Shown: in pieces, positions 45,101 to 53,766 of the stretch | Layout: each line of letters opens with the position of its first letter | How positions within the stretch are numbered: the first letter of the stretch is position 1 | From: Paenibacillus fonticola DSM 21315 | Lineage (GTDB): Bacteria > Bacillota > Bacilli > Paenibacillales > Paenibacillaceae | DNA length: 64,000 nt | Direction: 5' to 3' | NCBI RefSeq assembly: GCF_000381905.1 | Contig: NZ_KB907247.1 | Location: 192,798-256,797 of the forward strand | The notes under the pieces: model-generated | Seen by the model: only the letters and a program-made list of their open reading frames with translations | Database searches by the model: none | What the model was told of the DNA's origin: nothing | Made by a program: the position numbers and the translations under genes

Positions 45101-46028
45101 GCGCATCAACGGCACTTATCACGATGACACGATCAAGAACGGGCTGCCGAAGCTCCATACGGCTCGCCATGCAGCCGATGCGATTCTCAATCTATCCTCG
45201 GCAACGAACGGCCGGGTGTCCCAGCGTGCTTGGGAGTCGGCCGAGCAGGACACAGGGGTCGGGTTAAAGGATATTTCCGCCGACCGCGCAGCCGAGCGCA
45301 TAACGTTCCAGAGCATTACAGTACAGCCGCGTGAAGTTATACCAACACCGGTATTCAGCGGATCGAACAAGATGGGCAGACGCTATTCGCCATTCACGAC
45401 GAATATTGAACGCCTGGTTCCTTTTCGAACACTGACGGGCAGACAGCATTTCTATCTCGATCACGAGCTGTTCCTGCAATTTGGCGAAGCTCTGCCGGTG
45501 TATAAGCCAACCTTGCCGCCTATGGTATTTGGACCGAGGGACAAACAGATTACCGGCGGTATGGATACGCTCGTGCTGCGCTATTTAACGCCGCATGGCA
45601 AATGGAATATCCACAGTACGTATCAGGATAATTTGCATATGCTGACTTTGTTCCGCGGCGGGCCGACGGTCTGGATCAACGACGAGGACGCGGCCGCCCA
45701 TCGGATCGAAGATAATGACTGGCTGGAAGTTTATAACCGGAACGGCGTAGTTACCGCGCGAGCCGTTGTCAGCCATCGCATGCCAAAAGGCACGTTGTTC
45801 ATGTACCACGCTCAGGATAAGCATATTAATGTACCGGGCTCCGATATTACGAAGGAGCGCGGAGGAAGCCATAATGCGCCGACGAGAATTCACGTCAAGC
45901 CTACGCAAATGGCAGGCGGCTATGCTCAGCTCAGTTACGGCTTCAACTATTACGGACCGATAGGGAATCAGCGGGATGTCTATGTGGCTGTCCGTAAAAT
46001 GAAGGAGGTTAACTGGCTTGAAGATTAA
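42186..46028 (+). CDS. narG: Respiratory nitrate reductase alpha subunit NarG
   Basis: 1280 residues. It reduces nitrate to nitrite at a Mo-bis-MGD centre on the cytoplasmic side. The N-terminal Fe-S ligands His48, Cys52, Cys56 and Cys91 are present (THGVNCTGSCSWK, RGCPRG), as are DLPPASPQIWGEQTDVPES around the Mo ligand region and GPIGNQRDVYVAVRKMKEVN at the end. Odd: about 50 extra residues relative to Bacillus NarG at about 660-715, rich in Ala, Thr, Gln and Ser and built on an 11-residue imperfect repeat (QATDTTALNAL / QATNTAAPGAS). The frame stays intact. narH overlaps its end. Confidence 0.97.
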   Translation: MKRKFGLRFFKPTESYSGNWSILEEKDRTWENMYRGRWSHDKVVRTTHGVNCTGSCSWKVFVKNGIITWENQQIDYPSCGPDMPEFEPRGCPRGASFSWYEYSPLRVKYPYMRGKLWRMWKQALQDASDPVAAWSSIVEDPEKARAYKQARGKGGHVRVPWEEATRLIAAQLIYTIRKYGPDRIAGFTPIPAMSMISYASGARFISLIGGEMLSFYDWYADLPPASPQIWGEQTDVPESSDWYNSGYLMMWGSNVPLTRTPDAHFMTEVRYKGTKVVSVAPDYAENVKFADNWLAPNPGTDAALAQAMTHVILKEFYHERQEPMFLNYAKQYTDMPFLILLEPHEGKYKAGRFLRASDLGDAPPHAEWKPVIWDEAADEITIPNGTMGQRWEKDKKWNLILEREDGTKIMPALSIEAQDSEWTEMVFPSFDHGGNGIFKRSIPARLIRLADGTERLVATVYDLMLSQYGVHRTGGKDHAKGYDDASSRYTPAWQEAITGVKPSIVIQIAREFAQNSLDTGGRSMIIMGAGINHWFNSDTIYRSILNLVILTASQGVNGGGWAHYVGQEKCRPIEGWSAISFAKDWQGAARQQNATSFFYFATDQWKYEETGMESLKSPTGGEIRYQHPADYNVLAARLGWLPSYPQFNKSSLAFAEEAASLGAAPYARQATDTTALNALQATNTAAPGASNAAPQSVSQGASAAGTASQRAPLTEPHGAADNDSIIKHARDQIVSGATKFAIEDPDAPENFPRTMFVWRSNLISSSAKGQEYFMKHLLGTSDGLLSTPNEEDKPEEIVWRDEVEGKLDLLVALDFRMTSTPMYADIVLPAATWYEKTDLSSTDMHPFVHPFNPAVDPLWESRSDWDIYRTIAHVFSDMAKEYLPGVYKDLVASPLAHDSVNEIAQPFGEIKDWRKGEVEPIPGKTMPNLSIVERDYTKIYDKYVTLGPNLATGKVGAHGVSFSVAEEYEELKRINGTYHDDTIKNGLPKLHTARHAADAILNLSSATNGRVSQRAWESAEQDTGVGLKDISADRAAERITFQSITVQPREVIPTPVFSGSNKMGRRYSPFTTNIERLVPFRTLTGRQHFYLDHELFLQFGEALPVYKPTLPPMVFGPRDKQITGGMDTLVLRYLTPHGKWNIHSTYQDNLHMLTLFRGGPTVWINDEDAAAHRIEDNDWLEVYNRNGVVTARAVVSHRMPKGTLFMYHAQDKHINVPGSDITKERGGSHNAPTRIHVKPTQMAGGYAQLSYGFNYYGPIGNQRDVYVAVRKMKEVNWLED

Positions 46029-47550
46029 AGCGCAAATTGCCATGGTTATGAACTTGGACAAATGCATCGGGTGCCATACCTGCAGCGTAACCTGCAAGAG
46101 CACATGGACGAATCGCCCCGGCGCTGAATACATGTGGTTCAACAACGTGGAGACGAAGCCCGGAATCGGTTATCCGAAGCGGTGGGAGGACCAGGAGCAG
46201 TACAAGGGCGGCTGGACACTGAAGAACGGCAAACTTGAATTGAAATCGGGTAACAAGCTGTCCAAAATCGCTCTCGGCAAAATTTTTCATAACCCGGATA
46301 TGCCGGAGATGAAAGATTATTATGAACCGTGGAATTACAACTATGAGCACCTTACCAATGCAGGAGAGAAGAAACACCAGCCCGTAGCGCGTCCGAAGTC
46401 GGCGATTACAGGCGACAACATGGAGCTGGATTGGGGGCCCAACTGGGAGGACGATTTAGCTGGAGCCCATGTGACGGGCCCTCAAGATCCGAACATCGAG
46501 AAGATTGAAGAGGAAATCAAGTTTAACTTTGAGCAGGCCTTTATGATGTACCTTCCGCGTCTATGCGAGCATTGCCTGAATCCGAGCTGCGTTGCCTCCT
46601 GCCCATCAGGAGCGATGTATAAGCGCGACGAGGACGGTATTGTCCTCGTCGATCAGGAGGCCTGCCGCGGCTGGCGCTACTGCATGACAGGCTGTCCATA
46701 CAAGAAGGTGTACTTCAACTGGCAGACAAATAAGGCAGAGAAATGCACCTTCTGCTTCCCGCGGATTGAAGCCGGGCTGCCGACGGTATGCTCAGAGACA
46801 TGTACAGGGCGCATACGTTACCTCGGTGTACTGCTGTACGATGCCGACCGAGTGCAGGAGGCGGCTTCTATGCCGGATGAGAAGGATTTGTACCAGGCGC
46901 AGTGCGATTTGTTTCTGGATCCGAATGATCCGGCGATCATTGCACAGGCCCGGGCAGACGGCATAACCGAGGAGTGGATCGAAGCGGCCCAGCAATCGCC
47001 GGTCTATAAGCTGGCGATTGAATACAAGCTCGCATTTCCGCTGCACCCGGAATACCGGACACTGCCAATGGTCTGGTACGTACCGCCGCTCAGCCCGATC
47101 ATGAATTACTTTGAGGGCAAGGATTCGATTCAGAATCCAGATATGATTTTTCCGGCGATCGAGGAAATGAGGACACCGATTCAGTATCTGGCTAACATGC
47201 TGACAGCCGGCGATCCCGAGCCGGTAAAACAATCCCTGCAGCGATTGGCCATGATGCGGGCTTATATGAGATCCCGGCAAACCGGCCGCTCCTTCGAGGA
47301 ACAGCGGCTGCATCGCCTGGGATTAAGCGCGCATCAAACCGAACAAATCTATCGCCTGCTAGCCATTGCCAAATATGAGGATCGCTTCGTCATTCCGACG
47401 TCCCATAAGGAGACGTATCTGGACACCTATCATGCACAAGGGGCTGAAGGCTTTGGAATGGATTGCGGCGGCTGTGGATTCGCGGGGGCATCAGGGAGCA
47501 AGAGTGCGAAAGAGGAAGAGAACTTCTATGGGGGAATATGGCGTGATTAA
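46018..47550 (+). CDS. narH: Respiratory nitrate reductase beta subunit NarH
   Basis: 510 residues from TTG 46018, with AAGGAGG 8 bases upstream; it overlaps narG by 11 bases. It holds four Cys groups for one 3Fe-4S and three 4Fe-4S clusters: CIGCHTCSVTC, CEHCLNPSCVASCPSG, CRGWRYCMTGCPYKK (the Trp in place of a Cys gives the 3Fe-4S site) and CTFCFPRIEAGLPTVCSETC. It passes electrons from NarI haem to NarG. Confidence 0.97.
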   Translation: MKIKAQIAMVMNLDKCIGCHTCSVTCKSTWTNRPGAEYMWFNNVETKPGIGYPKRWEDQEQYKGGWTLKNGKLELKSGNKLSKIALGKIFHNPDMPEMKDYYEPWNYNYEHLTNAGEKKHQPVARPKSAITGDNMELDWGPNWEDDLAGAHVTGPQDPNIEKIEEEIKFNFEQAFMMYLPRLCEHCLNPSCVASCPSGAMYKRDEDGIVLVDQEACRGWRYCMTGCPYKKVYFNWQTNKAEKCTFCFPRIEAGLPTVCSETCTGRIRYLGVLLYDADRVQEAASMPDEKDLYQAQCDLFLDPNDPAIIAQARADGITEEWIEAAQQSPVYKLAIEYKLAFPLHPEYRTLPMVWYVPPLSPIMNYFEGKDSIQNPDMIFPAIEEMRTPIQYLANMLTAGDPEPVKQSLQRLAMMRAYMRSRQTGRSFEEQRLHRLGLSAHQTEQIYRLLAIAKYEDRFVIPTSHKETYLDTYHAQGAEGFGMDCGGCGFAGASGSKSAKEEENFYGGIWRD

Positions 47551-48106
47551 TCTCGAGAAGCTTTATGAATATAAGCATGTATTCGGTTTTTTCGCCCAGC
47601 AGCTAACGTACCCCGAGAAGCTCGACTTTCATCCATCTATTATGGAAGAGATACCAGACAGAACGTATCCGGCTTACGAGCATATCGAGCGCTTCTGGGA
47701 GCTGATGCACGGCTACAGCATGGAGCAAATTGAAGAGATGTACGTGCAGACCTTTGATTTTCAAAAGGATTCGACCTTGTATATGACCTATTTTAAATTC
47801 GAGGATTCCAAGGAACGCGGGCAAATGCTAGCCAAACTAAAAATCCTGTACCAGATGTTCGGGCTCGATATGCCGGATCATGAATTGTCGGATTACCTGC
47901 CGCTGATGTGTGAATTTATATACGCCGCCGAGTGGCAAGGATATCCGCAGGCTGAAAGAGACTTTAGCGTCTTGGTAAGCGTGATCGAGGACGGGACGTA
48001 TCATTTGCTGAAATCGCTGGAGAAGAGCAGCAGCCCTTATTTTCACTTGATTAAAGCGCTCCGGGAAACCTTGAAATCCTGTATCAGGCAGGAGGCGTCG
48101 CAATGA
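47528..48106 (+). CDS. narJ: Nitrate reductase chaperone NarJ
   Basis: 192 residues from ATG 47528, overlapping narH by 23 bases; an upstream extension of the frame lies wholly inside narH and is not used. All-helical NarJ/TorD family chaperone with YVQTFDFQKDSTLYMTYF and LPLMCEFIYAAE. It assists insertion of the Mo cofactor in NarG and is not part of the final enzyme. Confidence 0.95.
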   Translation: MGEYGVINLEKLYEYKHVFGFFAQQLTYPEKLDFHPSIMEEIPDRTYPAYEHIERFWELMHGYSMEQIEEMYVQTFDFQKDSTLYMTYFKFEDSKERGQMLAKLKILYQMFGLDMPDHELSDYLPLMCEFIYAAEWQGYPQAERDFSVLVSVIEDGTYHLLKSLEKSSSPYFHLIKALRETLKSCIRQEASQ

Positions 48107-48795
48107 GCTTATTGAATCAATTTCTATGGGTCATCTTCCCTTATGTTTGTATCGTCTTATTCGTTGCAGGCCATATTTATCGCTATCGGCATGATCAGTT
48201 CAATTGGACGGCCAAATCGAGCGAATTTATCGAGAAGAAGCATCTCAAGGCAGGCAGCCTGATGTTCCATCTCGGCATTATTCCCGTGATTGGCGGACAT
48301 ATCGCCGGATTAGGCATTCCTAAGGAATGGATGGAATCTCTTGGTGTTAGCGATCATCTATATCACCTTGGCGCGATATATATCGGCAGCCTATTCGGCT
48401 TCCTCACACTCGGCGGGATGCTGCTGCTGACAGCACGCCGGCTAACGATCAAAAATGTCCGCAAATTAAGCTCCGCATCCGATATCATCGTCAACCTGCT
48501 GCTTTTATTCATTGTCATCATGGGGCTGTACAGCACGATTGTAACCAATGCCGTCCAGCCGGAATTCGATTATCGATCAAGTATCTCAATTTGGTTTCGC
48601 GACCTCTTCGTGCTTCGTCCAGATGCCAGCCTCATGGCGAATGTGCCGGTGTCGTTTAAAATTCACATTTTGGCCGGATTCTTTATATTTGCGCTGTGGC
48701 CGTTCACTAGGCTGGTTCACGTCTGGAGCGTTCCGTTGAATTATGTGGGGAGAAGTTATATCCTATACAGGAAGAACCGTAAACATGGATTGTAG
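48103..48795 (+). CDS. narI: Respiratory nitrate reductase gamma subunit NarI
   Basis: 230 residues, five membrane helices, starting in an ATGA overlap with narJ. The His ligands for two b-type haems are expected in HIYRYRHDQF, FHLGIIPVIGGH and HILAGFFIFALWPFTRLVH. It takes electrons from menaquinol and anchors NarGH to the membrane. Confidence 0.97.
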   Translation: MSLLNQFLWVIFPYVCIVLFVAGHIYRYRHDQFNWTAKSSEFIEKKHLKAGSLMFHLGIIPVIGGHIAGLGIPKEWMESLGVSDHLYHLGAIYIGSLFGFLTLGGMLLLTARRLTIKNVRKLSSASDIIVNLLLLFIVIMGLYSTIVTNAVQPEFDYRSSISIWFRDLFVLRPDASLMANVPVSFKIHILAGFFIFALWPFTRLVHVWSVPLNYVGRSYILYRKNRKHGL

Positions 48796-48847
48796 GAAAG
48801 AAGGCGTCAAGCCTTCTTTCTTTTCAATAAGCAAGGGAGCAAATAGC

Positions 48848-49312
48848 ATGAAGGATGAACCGAATTTTGATTATCAGCTGGCGATCGATTCCCTGCGGGA
48901 ACGATTTTTATTTGATTTTGTCTCCATTGCATTAGTGCAATCGGCGGCGGATCAATTCGTGCTGACATGGCAGTATGCATCCGGGAATTTGAACCAGCGC
49001 TATAAGCGGATCGTGCTGCATTCAGGCAAGGGTATTGCCGGCATCGTGTTCAAGACGGGAAAGCCGATGCTTATTCAAAATATAGAATCAGAGCTTGATC
49101 CGGGCGATTTGTTCAACTATCCGATCGTCGTGGCCGAGCAGCTTAAAACAGTATGCGCCGTTCCTTTATGGAAGGAGAGCCGTGTTGCCGGCGTGCTGCT
49201 AGTGGGCTTCCGCGCAGGAGGCCGGTTGACGCCAGCGCTGCTTGACGATTTCCGGAGACAGCTAGACCCCTCATTCGGCCCGTTTTTCACTAGAGAGCTG
49301 GTAGAGGAGTGA
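48848..49312 (+). CDS. nreA: GAF-domain nitrate sensor NreA
   Basis: 154 residues from ATG 48848 (AAGGGAG upstream), the same length as Staphylococcus carnosus NreA. A single GAF domain (FDFVSIALVQ, LHSGKGIAGIVFKTGKPMLI, VCAVPLWKESRVAGVLLVGF). NreA binds nitrate and, when unliganded, restrains the NreB kinase. Placed directly before nreB, as in the known nreABC operon. Confidence 0.9.
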   Translation: MKDEPNFDYQLAIDSLRERFLFDFVSIALVQSAADQFVLTWQYASGNLNQRYKRIVLHSGKGIAGIVFKTGKPMLIQNIESELDPGDLFNYPIVVAEQLKTVCAVPLWKESRVAGVLLVGFRAGGRLTPALLDDFRRQLDPSFGPFFTRELVEE

Positions 49313-49318
49313 CCTCGA

Positions 49319-50404
49319 TTGAAGGATATCCACCTATCTCATGATCTGCTGCGTAAAATGTATGATAACAGTATGGAAGCGATCTTTTTCATCAGTTCGG
49401 ATGGGGAAATTTTGCATATGAACCCGGCTGCGGAGAGCATCCTCGACTTGGATGTCGTTGAACAACTGTATAAAGGCGAGATGGTCTCGATATGTAAATC
49501 CTGCGCTGGATATACGAATGAGGAAGCGATGATTTCCTGTATCAATTGTTTTCTAAAAAATAAAGCGGAGGACTTCTCCTCCTTTCAAGTCTATTTAAAC
49601 ACGCGTGGGAAAGGGCTTGTTCCTTATGCGGCAAGCTTCCATAAAATTGATGAGGCTGAGGACATCCGCGTCTTCATGCTGCTCAATTTAACGAAGCAGT
49701 ACCGGACCCAGGAAATGCTCCATCAGACGAATATGACCAAATACGTCATCAAAGCGCAGGAGGACGAGCGAAAGCGGATTTCCCGGGAACTGCATGATAG
49801 CGTCGCCCAGGAGCTGCTCAGCTCGCTCGTCGATCTGCGTGTTCTCAAATATATGGATACGGATCAGGTTGTCCTGAACAAGCTGCAGCAGACGGAAGCC
49901 TCGTTGACCCGGCTGCTCGAGGACATTCGGCGGTTAGCCGTTGAATTGCGCCCGGCGTCCTTAGACGATTTCGGGCTGGAGGCGGCCTTTCGCTCTCATT
50001 TTAAATGGATCGAGAAAAATTACGGCCTGCTTGTGGATTTTACAACAGAGCTGTCCGCCGCGCGCTACAGCAGCGAAATCGAAACGGTCGTCTACCGGAT
50101 TTGTCAGGAAGCGGTGCTGAACGCGCTGAAGTACGCGAACACGGATGAAATACGGGTGAGACTGTTCGAAGAGGAGGAAGAGCTTCAACTGATCGTGCAG
50201 GACGAAGGCTCCGGATTTCACCTGAACGCCAGGGAGGCGATAGGGACGGGGCTCGGCTTGTTCGGCATGCGAGAACGGGCGGAGCTTGTGCAAGGGCAGT
50301 TGACGATCTTATCTGAAGCAGGTTCTGGAACGAAGGTTCACCTTCGCATACCGTTATCACCAATTTTCCGGGAGGGGATCAGAAGTGAAAATCGTCATCG
50401 CTGA
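49319..50404 (+). CDS. nreB: Oxygen-sensing histidine kinase NreB
   Basis: 361 residues from TTG 49319 (GAGGAGTGA upstream). The PAS domain carries Cys59, Cys62, Cys74 and Cys77, the same positions as the oxygen-labile 4Fe-4S ligands of S. carnosus NreB; phosphoacceptor His159 in [12 protein letters not shown] is also at the family position. HisKA_3 and ATPase domains follow ([12 protein letters not shown]). Cytoplasmic. With no oxygen the intact cluster activates the kinase, which phosphorylates NreC. It overlaps nreC by 20 bases. Confidence 0.95.
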   Translation: MKDIHLSHDLLRKMYDNSMEAIFFISSDGEILHMNPAAESILDLDVVEQLYKGEMVSICKSCAGYTNEEAMISCINCFLKNKAEDFSSFQVYLNTRGKGLVPYAASFHKIDEAEDIRVFMLLNLTKQYRTQEMLHQTNMTKYVIKAQEDERKRISRELHDSVAQELLSSLVDLRVLKYMDTDQVVLNKLQQTEASLTRLLEDIRRLAVELRPASLDDFGLEAAFRSHFKWIEKNYGLLVDFTTELSAARYSSEIETVVYRICQEAVLNALKYANTDEIRVRLFEEEEELQLIVQDEGSGFHLNAREAIGTGLGLFGMRERAELVQGQLTILSEAGSGTKVHLRIPLSPIFREGIRSENRHR

Positions 50405-51032
50405 TGATCATGCCGTCGTACGAAGCGGATTTTCCATGATACTGAATTATCAGTCCGATATGGAGGTCGTGGCTACAGCCGCGGATGGAATAGAAGCTTA
50501 TCAAATGGTAGCCAAGCATAGCCCTGACGTTCTATTGATGGATTTAAGCATGCCGCCAGGCGAAAGCGGGTTGATTGCGACAGGAAAAATCAGCAGCGAT
50601 TATCCAGATACGAAAATATTGATTTTGACGATGTACGATGATGAAGAGTATTTATTTCATGTGCTGAAAAACGGGGCGGCGGGCTATGTGCTGAAAAATG
50701 CGCCTGACGAGGAGCTGCTGACGGCGATCCGTACCGTCCATCAAGGCGGGACATACATTCACTCCAAGATGGCTACCTCCCTTGTAAGGGAATTTATTAA
50801 GAAGGATCAGGAAGTGGGCGATTCCGACCCTTTCAATCAATTGACCAAGCGGGAAATCGAAATTTTACCGCTCGTTGCCAAGGGCTACGGGAACAAAGAA
50901 ATTGCCGAGAAGCTGTACATTTCCGTGAAAACCGTCGAGGTGCACAAGGCGAAAATTATGGAGAAGCTCGGTTTAAAGAGCCGTCCAGAGCTCGTCGAAT
51001 ATGCGCTTAAAAAGAAGCTGCTCGATTTTTGA
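50385..51032 (+). CDS. nreC: NarL-type response regulator NreC
   Basis: 215 residues from GTG 50385 (GGAGGGG upstream). Receiver with Asp53 in [11 protein letters not shown], and a LuxR-type helix-turn-helix ([20 protein letters not shown]). It is expected to activate narGHJI and narK under anaerobic, nitrate-containing conditions; matching palindromes lie before both. A terminator follows, so narK has its own promoter. Confidence 0.95.
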   Translation: MKIVIADDHAVVRSGFSMILNYQSDMEVVATAADGIEAYQMVAKHSPDVLLMDLSMPPGESGLIATGKISSDYPDTKILILTMYDDEEYLFHVLKNGAAGYVLKNAPDEELLTAIRTVHQGGTYIHSKMATSLVREFIKKDQEVGDSDPFNQLTKREIEILPLVAKGYGNKEIAEKLYISVKTVEVHKAKIMEKLGLKSRPELVEYALKKKLLDF

Positions 51033-51060
51033 ACATAATTGAAAACCGATAGCTAACTTT

Positions 51061-51106
51061 TAGGGATTTCCTTGGCAGGATCAGGGGAAATCCCTATTAT
51101 TTTTTC
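51061..51106 (+). terminator. Terminator of nar-nre operon
   Basis: TAGGGATTTCC (51061-51071) and GGAAATCCCTA (51086-51096) form a perfect 11-bp stem followed by TTATTTTTTC. Confidence 0.88.
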
Positions 51107-51107
51107 T

Positions 51108-51147
51108 GCGGGTCCCCCCTTACAATAGACATGGGAATCAATATAAT
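51108..51147 (+). promoter_or_regulatory. narK promoter with candidate NreC site
   Basis: GCGGGTCCCCCCTTA (51108-51122) is a weaker version of the TAGGG-N4-CCCTA palindrome and shares the CCCCTTA end with the site before narG. A perfect TATAAT lies at 51142-51147; the site centre would be about 40 bases before the transcription start, a position typical for activators. No good -35 box is present, as expected for an activated promoter. Confidence 0.5.
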
Positions 51148-51178
51148 GTCATTCAGTATGTAGGGATTAGGTGATCTC

Positions 51179-52663
51179 ATGATAAGAAAATTGCAGTTAC
51201 CTTTGCAAACGTTGAATCTTGTGCTGGGCTTTATGGTTTGGGTCATTATTTCGTCGCTTCTCCCATTTATTAAAGAGGACATTTCAATTCCAGCGGAACA
51301 GCTGGCGATTGTGACGGCGATCCCCGTAGTGCTGGGCTCAATACTGCGGATCCCCTTCGGATATTATGCCAATGTCCTGGGTGCGCGGATTGTATTTTCC
51401 GCGAGCTTCGTATTGCTGCTTTTTCCGGTATATTATATTAGTAAAGCCTCTTCGTTTACCGATTTGGTCATTGGCGGCTTATTCCTGGGGGTCGGCGGCG
51501 CTGTGTTCTCGGTTGGCGTAACGTCTTTGCCAAAGTATTACCCGAAGGAAAGACACGGGCTGGTCAACGGCGTTTACGGCATCGGCAATTTGGGAACGGC
51601 CATTACGACCTTTGCGGCGCCGGTGATCGCGTCTCAGGCAGGCTGGTCGGTGACGGTCAAGCTGTATCTTGTACTGCTATTGATTTTTATTGCTCTGAAT
51701 GTCATCTTTGGAGATAGGAAGGAAGCAAAGGTAAAGACCCCGATACTCGAAGAGATCAAGGGCGTTTACAAAAATGATAAGCTGTGGCTGTTCTCGCTTT
51801 TTTATTTTATTACGTTCGGTTCGTTTGTAGCTTTTACAGTGTATCTTCCGAACTTTTTAGTGTCCCACTTTGAGCTGGATAAAGTCGATGCGGGCATGCG
51901 TACTGCCGGATTCATTGCGCTTGCCACCTTTATGCGGCCGCTCGGCGGCTGGCTTGGGGATAAGTTCAAGCCGCTGGTATTGCTTATGGGCGTGTTCCTG
52001 GGCTTGACCGCTGCAGGCATCCTGCTCGCCTTTTCACCATCGATTGGACTTTATACCGTAGGCAGCCTGACGATAGCGGTTTGTGCCGGGGCAGGGAATG
52101 GCGTTATATTTAAACTTGTCCCTCAATATTTCAGCAAGCAGGCCGGGACGGTGAATGGATTCGTATCAATGATGGGCGGGCTGGGAGGCTTCTTCCCTCC
52201 GCTTATGCTATCGGTCATTTACTCAATGACGGGACAGTATTCCATTGGCTTCATGGCCTTGTCCCAGGTCGCTTTAGCCAGTCTTATTCTCGTCATATGG
52301 ATGTATTATCATGATCGGCTTGCAATTTCTAACGAGGTGTTCCGCTCTACGGGGCAAGGCATTCTGGTCACGGATGCAAAGGGAATAATTAAAACCGTCA
52401 ACCCGGCGTTTACCAAGCTGACAGGCTATAAAGAGGCGGAAGTCGTTGGACGTAAACCGAGTATTCTCAAATCAGGCAGGCAGTCTAAAGCCTTCTACGA
52501 TGAAATGTGGCGCTGCATCAGGCTGACGGAACAGTGGCAAGGAGAAATTTGGAACCGCCGCAAAAGCGGACAGGAATATTTGGAGTTCCTGACCATTAAT
52601 GCGGTGAAGGACGAATCGGGGGAAGTCATACAATACGTCGGCTTGTTCAGCGATATAAGTTAA
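51179..52663 (+). CDS. narK: NarK-type nitrate/nitrite transporter with C-terminal PAS domain
   Basis: 494 residues. Residues 1-383 form a 12-helix major facilitator of the nitrate/nitrite porter family (GYYANVLGARIVFS, the NNP-type GVGGAVFSVGVTSLPKYYP and GAGNGVIFKLVPQYF). After the last helix, residues 390-494 form a PAS domain: GQGILVTDAKGIIKTVNPAF, KLTGYKEAEVVGRKPSILKS, and the end VIQYVGLFSDIS. Typical NarK is about 390-470 residues without such a domain. The frame is continuous with no slippery run at the junction, and the PAS ends where a kinase or cyclase would normally start. Possible roles: redox or ligand gating of transport, or docking. Confidence 0.9.
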   Translation: MIRKLQLPLQTLNLVLGFMVWVIISSLLPFIKEDISIPAEQLAIVTAIPVVLGSILRIPFGYYANVLGARIVFSASFVLLLFPVYYISKASSFTDLVIGGLFLGVGGAVFSVGVTSLPKYYPKERHGLVNGVYGIGNLGTAITTFAAPVIASQAGWSVTVKLYLVLLLIFIALNVIFGDRKEAKVKTPILEEIKGVYKNDKLWLFSLFYFITFGSFVAFTVYLPNFLVSHFELDKVDAGMRTAGFIALATFMRPLGGWLGDKFKPLVLLMGVFLGLTAAGILLAFSPSIGLYTVGSLTIAVCAGAGNGVIFKLVPQYFSKQAGTVNGFVSMMGGLGGFFPPLMLSVIYSMTGQYSIGFMALSQVALASLILVIWMYYHDRLAISNEVFRSTGQGILVTDAKGIIKTVNPAFTKLTGYKEAEVVGRKPSILKSGRQSKAFYDEMWRCIRLTEQWQGEIWNRRKSGQEYLEFLTINAVKDESGEVIQYVGLFSDIS

Positions 52664-52706
52664 TTAGGTTAGTACTGTGGAAGGAAAGAGAGAGGCGGCA
52701 TGTAAT

Positions 52707-53723
52707 ATGACGATAGAACCTATACGCGATCTACTGCATCGACCGATTCGTGATTTGCGGATTTCAGTTACGGATCGCTGCAATTTCCGCTGCATCTATT
52801 GCATGCCCAAGGAAATTTTTGGTGACGATTTTGCGTTTCTGCCGAAAGATGAACTGCTGACTGTAGAGGAGATCTGCACGGTAGCGCGGATATTCGCTGC
52901 AATAGGTGTCAAGAAAATTCGGATTACCGGCGGGGAGCCCTTATTGCGGAGAGATTTGCCGGAAATTGTAGAGAGGCTGGCAAGGATCGAAGGGATCGAG
53001 GATATGGGGCTGACGACCAACGGCCTTCTCCTGCAGCAGTATGCTCAGCCGTTGTTTGATGCAGGCCTGCGCCGATTGAATATTAGCCTGGATGCACTTG
53101 ATCCCAAGCTGTTTGCCTATATGAACGGGCGCGGCATTGAACCCGGGATGATATTGGACAATATTAAGCAAGCAAAGGAAACGGGTTTTCAGGTTAAAGT
53201 CAACATGGTTGTGCAAAAAGGCGTGAACGACCAGGAAATCCTTCCGATGGCCGCTTATTTTAGACAATTGGGGATCACGCTCTGTTTTATCGAATTTATG
53301 GATGTCGGGAATGACAATGACTGGGCGCGCAGCCGGGTCGTTACCAAGCGGGAGATTTATGACAGATTGTCTGCTTGGCACGAGTTGGAGCCTGTGGAAC
53401 CGAATTACTATGGAGAAGTAGCGCAGCGGTACCGGTACAAAGACGGGGCAGCGGAAGTCGGCTTTATTGCCTCTGTGTCCGAATCCTTCTGTTCTACGTG
53501 CACCCGGGCACGGCTGTCATCGGAAGGGAAGTTTTATACCTGTCTGTTCGCTTCGCAGGGCTTTGATTTACGCGGGCTGCTTCGCGGAGGGGCCACTGAC
53601 CGGGAAATCCTCGCTGCTATTTGTAACGTGTGGGAGAAACGGAAGGATCGATATTCCGATGAACGAACGGAGCAGCGGTCATTGCAGCGCACCAAAATAA
53701 ATATGTCCTACATCGGCGGGTAA
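52707..53723 (+). CDS. moaA: GTP 3',8-cyclase MoaA
   Basis: 338 residues from ATG 52707 (a GTG at 52677 is possible). Radical SAM motif CNFRCIYC for the first 4Fe-4S cluster and FCSTCTRARL...TCLF for the second, GTP-binding cluster; the GGEPLLR SAM loop is present. It catalyses the first step of molybdenum cofactor synthesis from GTP. The C-terminus lacks the exact GG of the classical form but ends in YIGG. It follows narK by 43 bases; the other cofactor genes are elsewhere. Confidence 0.95.
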   Translation: MTIEPIRDLLHRPIRDLRISVTDRCNFRCIYCMPKEIFGDDFAFLPKDELLTVEEICTVARIFAAIGVKKIRITGGEPLLRRDLPEIVERLARIEGIEDMGLTTNGLLLQQYAQPLFDAGLRRLNISLDALDPKLFAYMNGRGIEPGMILDNIKQAKETGFQVKVNMVVQKGVNDQEILPMAAYFRQLGITLCFIEFMDVGNDNDWARSRVVTKREIYDRLSAWHELEPVEPNYYGEVAQRYRYKDGAAEVGFIASVSESFCSTCTRARLSSEGKFYTCLFASQGFDLRGLLRGGATDREILAAICNVWEKRKDRYSDERTEQRSLQRTKINMSYIGG

Positions 53724-53766
53724 GGCGGGTAGTGAGAGTACGTATTTCAGAGGAGAGTCAGAGCTT

